Of a DNA stretch of 8,940 nucleotides, positions 6,004 to 8,940 are shown in pieces; position 1 is the first letter of the stretch; each line of letters begins with the position of its first letter. The translations under genes and the position numbers were made by a program. The DNA comes from Candidatus Segetimicrobium genomatis (lineage in GTDB: Bacteria; Sysuimicrobiota; Sysuimicrobiia; Sysuimicrobiales; Segetimicrobiaceae). The notes below the pieces were generated by a model that saw only the letters and a list, made by a program, of their open reading frames with translations, was not told the origin of the DNA and made no database searches. The stretch spans positions 1 to 8,940 of the forward strand of contig VBAN01000478.1 of the NCBI GenBank assembly GCA_005882445.1. The letters run 5' to 3'.

Positions 6004-6939
6004 GGCGCCCTCCAGCAGGCTGACGAAGGTGCGGGCGTTCCTTGCCATGTTCCCCCGGACGTGGTTGTTGAACATCGCGAAGAGCCGGCGAACCCGCGCG
6101 GCGGAGCGCTCCACGATCTCCGCCCACGGGCGCAGCTCGTCGACCGTATACTCGTAGTCGTACCGCTCCTCGGTGCTGGCGCCCGTGCGCCCCCACCCGG
6201 CCCGGTTGCGGCCGTGGAACCTGATCACCGCCCAGTCCGCGGTCACCGCCTCCAGCGCCGGCATCAGGCGCGGCAGGTCCGGCAGATCCACCATCACGTA
6301 CGCCAGCCCTTCCCGCGCGAGGAACTCCATCGCGTCCGGGTGCCGCGCCCAGTCGCGGTTCCTGAACTCGACGGCGAGATGGCGGCCGGCGAGCTCGCGC
6401 TTCCACCCCAGCATCGCCTCCAGGACGGCGGGGGAGTACGTGGCGCCGGGAGGGAGCTGGAAGAGCACGTAGCCGAGTTTGCCGGCGCGCGCCAGCGGGT
6501 CGAGGAACGCCCGGAAGTGATCCCAGCAGGCGTTCAGGAACTCCTCGGGCACGTCCCCCAGGCGCACCTCCGCGGCTTCGCGAAGCCGCTCGGGCAGAAG
6601 CGCGGCAAACCCGGGCGGCAGGCGCTGGACCTGCGCCCCGTGGCCGGTGAACAGGCCAAATGCCTTGGCGTGCATGATGAATCCAGGGGGGGTCGCCTCG
6701 GCCCATTTCTGGCTGTAGGCGGGCGGCAGCAGGGCGAAGTAGGACGCGTCGACTTCGACCGTAGGAAACTGGGTGGTGTAGTATCGAAGCCGGTCCTCGG
6801 CCCGGCGGATGGCGCGAGGATAGAAATCGCTCTTGATGAACGACTTCTCCGCCCACGAGCAGGTGCCGACGTAGAGGCGCTCCCGGACCGGGGCGGCGGT
6901 CGAATCGGGCAGCAGCGAAGTCTGGGAAGCTTCGGGCAC
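5989..6939 (-). CDS. DUF72 (YecE-like) TIM-barrel protein
   Basis: A 316-aa protein of the DUF72/YecE family, predicted TIM-barrel proteins with no firmly established reaction. Hallmarks in order: LYVGTCSWAEKSF (22-34), FYPRAI, VEVDASYF (61-68), FIMHAKAFGLFTGH (87-100), GYVLFQLPP (156-164), LAVEFRNRDW (188-197), WAVIRFHGRN (236-245), YDYEYTVDELRPW (260-272) and MFNNHVRGNMARNA (289-302). The acidic and His residues in these strand ends line the presumed active site. The GTG at 6939 is chosen because it begins one base after the M20 peptidase stop (TAGCGTG) and gives about 22 residues before the conserved core; no ATG lies between it and the core. Translational coupling with the peptidase is likely. 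The family is about 240-290 aa long, so this one is slightly extended. The stop overlaps the convergent methyltransferase end. Confidence 0.9.
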   Translation of the reverse strand: MPEASQTSLLPDSTAAPVRERLYVGTCSWAEKSFIKSDFYPRAIRRAEDRLRYYTTQFPTVEVDASYFALLPPAYSQKWAEATPPGFIMHAKAFGLFTGHGAQVQRLPPGFAALLPERLREAAEVRLGDVPEEFLNACWDHFRAFLDPLARAGKLGYVLFQLPPGATYSPAVLEAMLGWKRELAGRHLAVEFRNRDWARHPDAMEFLAREGLAYVMVDLPDLPRLMPALEAVTADWAVIRFHGRNRAGWGRTGASTEERYDYEYTVDELRPWAEIVERSAARVRRLFAMFNNHVRGNMARNARTFVSLLEGASEPA

Positions 6940-6940
6940 G

Positions 6941-8299
6941 CTATCGCCCGCCGGCGAAGAGATGCAGGACCATGGCGATGTGCTTGATGCCCTCGATGTA
7001 ATCGGCGATCCGGATGTTTTCGTTGGGCGCGTGGCCGTTGCTGTTGGCGTAGCCAACCCCGGTGCCGATTGTCGGAATGCCCTGCGCGCCGGTGAGCACA
7101 TGCATGGGACCCGTGCCGGCCATCGTGGGAAACACCAGCGGCTCACGATTGTAGATCCGCCGCGCGGCCTCCGACACGACCTTGACGATGTCGGCGGTCA
7201 GGGGTGTCTTGGCCGGCTCCTCGTTGCCGAGGGCCCGCACGGCGATGTCCGCGAAACCGTGCTGGGCGAGATGCGCCTTCACCTTCTTGAGGATGTCCTC
7301 GGACCGCTGGTTGGGAACCAGCCGGAAGTCGACCTTCGCCACCGCCCGGCGGGGGAGGACGGTCTTGCTCCCCGGACCGCCGTATCCCGAGGTGATGCCG
7401 CAAATCGTGCAGGTGGGCTGAAAGAGATTCCGCTTGAGCAGCTCGACGCCGGAGACCCCGAGGAGATAGCGGTCGAGACCGTAGCTTCTGAGCTGAGCCG
7501 CCTCGTCCCTGAGGGGGGCGATGCGGCGAAGTTGGGCCATCTCATCGTCGGTCGGCTCGAGCACGCCGTCGTAGAACCCGTCGATCAGAATCCGCTCGTT
7601 GCGGTCCTTGAAGGTTGAGAGCGCCCAGACCAGCCGCCAGGCGGGGTTCGGAACGATCGTCCCGACCGAGGAGTGGAGATCCCGGTTCGCGCCGGTCGCC
7701 TCCAGCTCGACGTAGCAGATGCCCTTCACTCCGAGCGCGAGCACGATATTCTCCTGGATGTCGCGGTAGCCGGCTTCCCAGATGCAGGCGTCCGCGGCGA
7801 CGAGGTCGGGATGCTCGCGGACAAACTTGGGCAGGTGGACGCTGCCGATCTCCTCTTCGCCTTCCACGATGAACCGCGCGGTGGCCGGGATCTCGCCCAG
7901 CGCATGGAGCATGGCGTCCACCGCGCAGACGCGCGCCAGCAGATTCCCTTTGTTGTCCGCCACGCCGCGCGCGTAGATCCTGTCGTCGCGGATCACCGCG
8001 CCGAACGGTTCGCTCTCCCACTCTTCGAGCGGCTCAGGGGGCTGGACGTCGTAGTGATTGTAAAACAAGAGGGCTCGCGGCGACTTCCCCTTCACCTCTC
8101 CGTACACGACCGGCGCGCCGCCCTCGACGGGGATGGTCCGGGCACGGATCCCCGCCTCGGCCATCAGCGCCTCCACCTGCCCGGCGGTCTCGTTCAGCCC
8201 GATCCCCTGGGCGGCAATGCTGGGCTGGCGGCACAACCCCCGCAGCAGCTCGACATACTCGGCCCGGTGTGCGTCGATATATTGAAACACGCGGTCCAT
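6941..8299 (-). CDS. M20 family metallopeptidase (dipeptidase/deacylase type)
   Basis: A 452-aa cytoplasmic di-zinc hydrolase cleaving dipeptides or N-acyl amino acids, with family M20 features throughout. Metal and catalytic residues are visible: H82 and D84 in YNHYDVQPP, bridging D115 in ARGVADNKGN, catalytic E149 and ligand E150 in VEGEEEIGS, ligand E175 in DACIWEAG, the dimerisation-domain H209 in DLHSSVG, and H423 in NSNGHAPNENI. The lid domain spans roughly residues 190-340, with VKGICYVELEATG and VDFRLVPNQRSEDI at its borders. The size and the HYDVQPP and HAPNE motifs point to the carnosinase/ArgE-DapE-like dipeptidase branch rather than DapE itself, and no lysine-pathway gene is nearby. 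The ATG at 8299 follows AAGGAG (8310-8305) at 5 bases. It follows the DUF309 gene by 79 bases and is followed by DUF72 after one base, a likely operon. Confidence 0.92.
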   Translation of the reverse strand: MDRVFQYIDAHRAEYVELLRGLCRQPSIAAQGIGLNETAGQVEALMAEAGIRARTIPVEGGAPVVYGEVKGKSPRALLFYNHYDVQPPEPLEEWESEPFGAVIRDDRIYARGVADNKGNLLARVCAVDAMLHALGEIPATARFIVEGEEEIGSVHLPKFVREHPDLVAADACIWEAGYRDIQENIVLALGVKGICYVELEATGANRDLHSSVGTIVPNPAWRLVWALSTFKDRNERILIDGFYDGVLEPTDDEMAQLRRIAPLRDEAAQLRSYGLDRYLLGVSGVELLKRNLFQPTCTICGITSGYGGPGSKTVLPRRAVAKVDFRLVPNQRSEDILKKVKAHLAQHGFADIAVRALGNEEPAKTPLTADIVKVVSEAARRIYNREPLVFPTMAGTGPMHVLTGAQGIPTIGTGVGYANSNGHAPNENIRIADYIEGIKHIAMVLHLFAGGR

Positions 8300-8378
8300 G
8301 GGCGCTCCTTGTCTCCTGGTCGATGGGGAAGTATCAACAGATTCCAGAAAGACGCAGCGCTTCCCTGCGGAACGGGAC
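8300..8378 (-). other. 79-base gap between DUF309 and the M20 peptidase
   Basis: No gene, promoter or terminator is evident. The last part on the minus strand holds AGGAGAC and the AAGGAG ribosome binding site (8310-8305) of the peptidase. Transcription probably continues through from the DUF309 gene. Confidence 0.4.
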
Positions 8379-8940
8379 TCAACGCCGCGGGCGCCTCCCT
8401 CGCCGGACGTTCTGGCGCACGCCGTACGCTCGCGGATCCGGCGCCCCCTCCGGTATCGGCGGAGACGCGGACGCGCGCCTGCCCCCGCGGCGGGGGCGCG
8501 TGGAGTCGGCGAGGGACAGCGCGGGGAGCGCGGCGCGATCGAGGCCCGGGGCCGCGAGCGCCCCGTTCAACCGGCTCAAGACCCCGCGCAGCCCGGTGAG
8601 CAGGGCCGCAACGTCGACCTCGCGGTACGCCGGAGCGTATGGTTCGAGCTTGGCTATGGCCTTCCCGAGAAGGGTCCGGGCGCCGTGCGCGTTGTCCTTC
8701 TCGAAGTGATAAAATCCGGCCGCCGCCTGCACAAGGCCGTGATAGAATGCCCGCTCGGGACCCGCGGATGCACGCCAGATGTCCTCGAGATATTCGTGGC
8801 ACTCGAAGTAGAGGCCGGCGTTGAACAGCGCGGCCGCGCGACGGATCTCCACCGGCACCGCGAGACTGTGGAACGATCCGAGCAGCCGGAGGGCGACCCG
8901 CACTCGGGCCGCCTGCCGGCTGAGGTAGGGCGCGAACGGC
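8379..8940 (-). CDS. DUF309 protein, runs off the right edge, with an unusual C-terminal tail
   Basis: The frame is open from the right edge to TGA at 8381-8379; a GTG at 8903 is one possible start, but reading continues upstream (PYLSRQAAR) without a stop, so the true start may be outside. The DUF309 core is clear: AALFNAGLYFECHEYLEDIWR with the H-E-xx-E metal-type motif, GPERAFYHGLVQAAAGFYHF and the helix GARTLLGKAIAKLEPYAP. These small all-helical proteins have no proven function; the His/Glu arrangement suggests a metal site. The core ends near position 8510. The last 40-45 residues are Arg/Pro/Ala-rich low complexity (RPRRGGRRASASPPIPEG and RQNVRRGRRPRR), unlike the family, and contain a 17-base inverted repeat. 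That tail may be read-through after a lost stop, a frameshift, or a real basic extension. Confidence 0.8.
   Translation of the reverse strand, partial: PFAPYLSRQAARVRVALRLLGSFHSLAVPVEIRRAAALFNAGLYFECHEYLEDIWRASAGPERAFYHGLVQAAAGFYHFEKDNAHGARTLLGKAIAKLEPYAPAYREVDVAALLTGLRGVLSRLNGALAAPGLDRAALPALSLADSTRPRRGGRRASASPPIPEGAPDPRAYGVRQNVRRGRRPRR
8481..8497. repeat. perfect 17-base GC inverted repeat
   Basis: GCCCCCG (8481-8487) and CGGGGGC (8491-8497) pair perfectly around a 3-base CGG centre. The repeat lies inside the low-complexity tail of the DUF309 reading frame. It could form a very stable RNA hairpin in either direction, but no T-tract follows on the minus strand, so it is not a clear terminator. 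Such repeats are also places where sequencing and assembly go wrong. Confidence 0.6.

Noticed and set aside
5786..6856. Long open minus-strand frame overlapping DUF72 and the methyltransferase
   Set aside because: Composition is Arg/Gly/Ala/Pro-rich with no motif, whereas DUF72 in the adjacent frame has all family hallmarks.
7673..8599. Long open plus-strand frame opposite the M20 peptidase and DUF309 genes
   Set aside because: Antisense to two well-supported genes and without its own motifs or ribosome binding site.
1..8940. Defence system, CRISPR array, prophage, integron or transposon
   Set aside because: No repeat arrays, transposase, integrase, recombinase, phage or toxin-antitoxin motifs were found on either strand.

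Overview
The window is GC-rich, densely coded bacterial chromosome with overlapping or tightly spaced genes, several GTG starts and purine-rich Shine-Dalgarno sites. It carries no rRNA, tRNA, IS element, phage gene or CRISPR array that I can see. The gene mix (UbiA-type prenyltransferase, DUF309, DUF72/YecE, M20 dipeptidase, a small 55-residue conserved-looking protein) suits an uncultured, high-GC soil or sediment bacterium, for example from Terrabacteria-like or Methylomirabilota/Rokubacteria-like groups. That assignment is inference; the sequence holds no phylogenetic marker gene.

Left block, plus strand (87-1801): a 55-aa protein of unknown function lies 16 bases ahead of a MenA/UbiA-like membrane prenyltransferase. 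After a short leader comes a small cupin with a GTG start and a strong ribosome binding site. Next on the same strand (about 1952-2880) is a secreted-enzyme-like gene related to the phosphate-induced/EXORDIUM-type family with an HEFAE motif. It is broken by a frameshift near 2366 and looks like a pseudogene or an assembly/sequence error.

Middle block, minus strand (5127 down to 2951): three genes with two 43-base gaps form a probable operon, in transcription order a small dimeric alpha/beta-barrel (NIPSNAP/ABM-like) protein, an exported protein of unknown function with a conserved-looking C-terminal motif, and a CzcO/FMO-like FAD-NAD(P) oxidoreductase. Its 3' end converges on the broken gene. 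Divergent from it is a class I SAM methyltransferase (5236-6003, plus strand), with a 108-base shared upstream region carrying a perfect 15-base inverted repeat.

Right block, minus strand (8940 down to 5989): a DUF309 protein running off the right edge, an M20 metallopeptidase with all its metal ligands visible, and a DUF72/YecE protein whose GTG start lies one base after the peptidase stop. The DUF72 gene and the methyltransferase overlap tail to tail by 15 bases.

Most genes look like ordinary housekeeping or accessory metabolism. I see no clear new defence, mobile or biosynthetic system. The least explained parts are the NIPSNAP-like/exported-unknown/flavoprotein operon and the 55-aa protein beside the orphan prenyltransferase.
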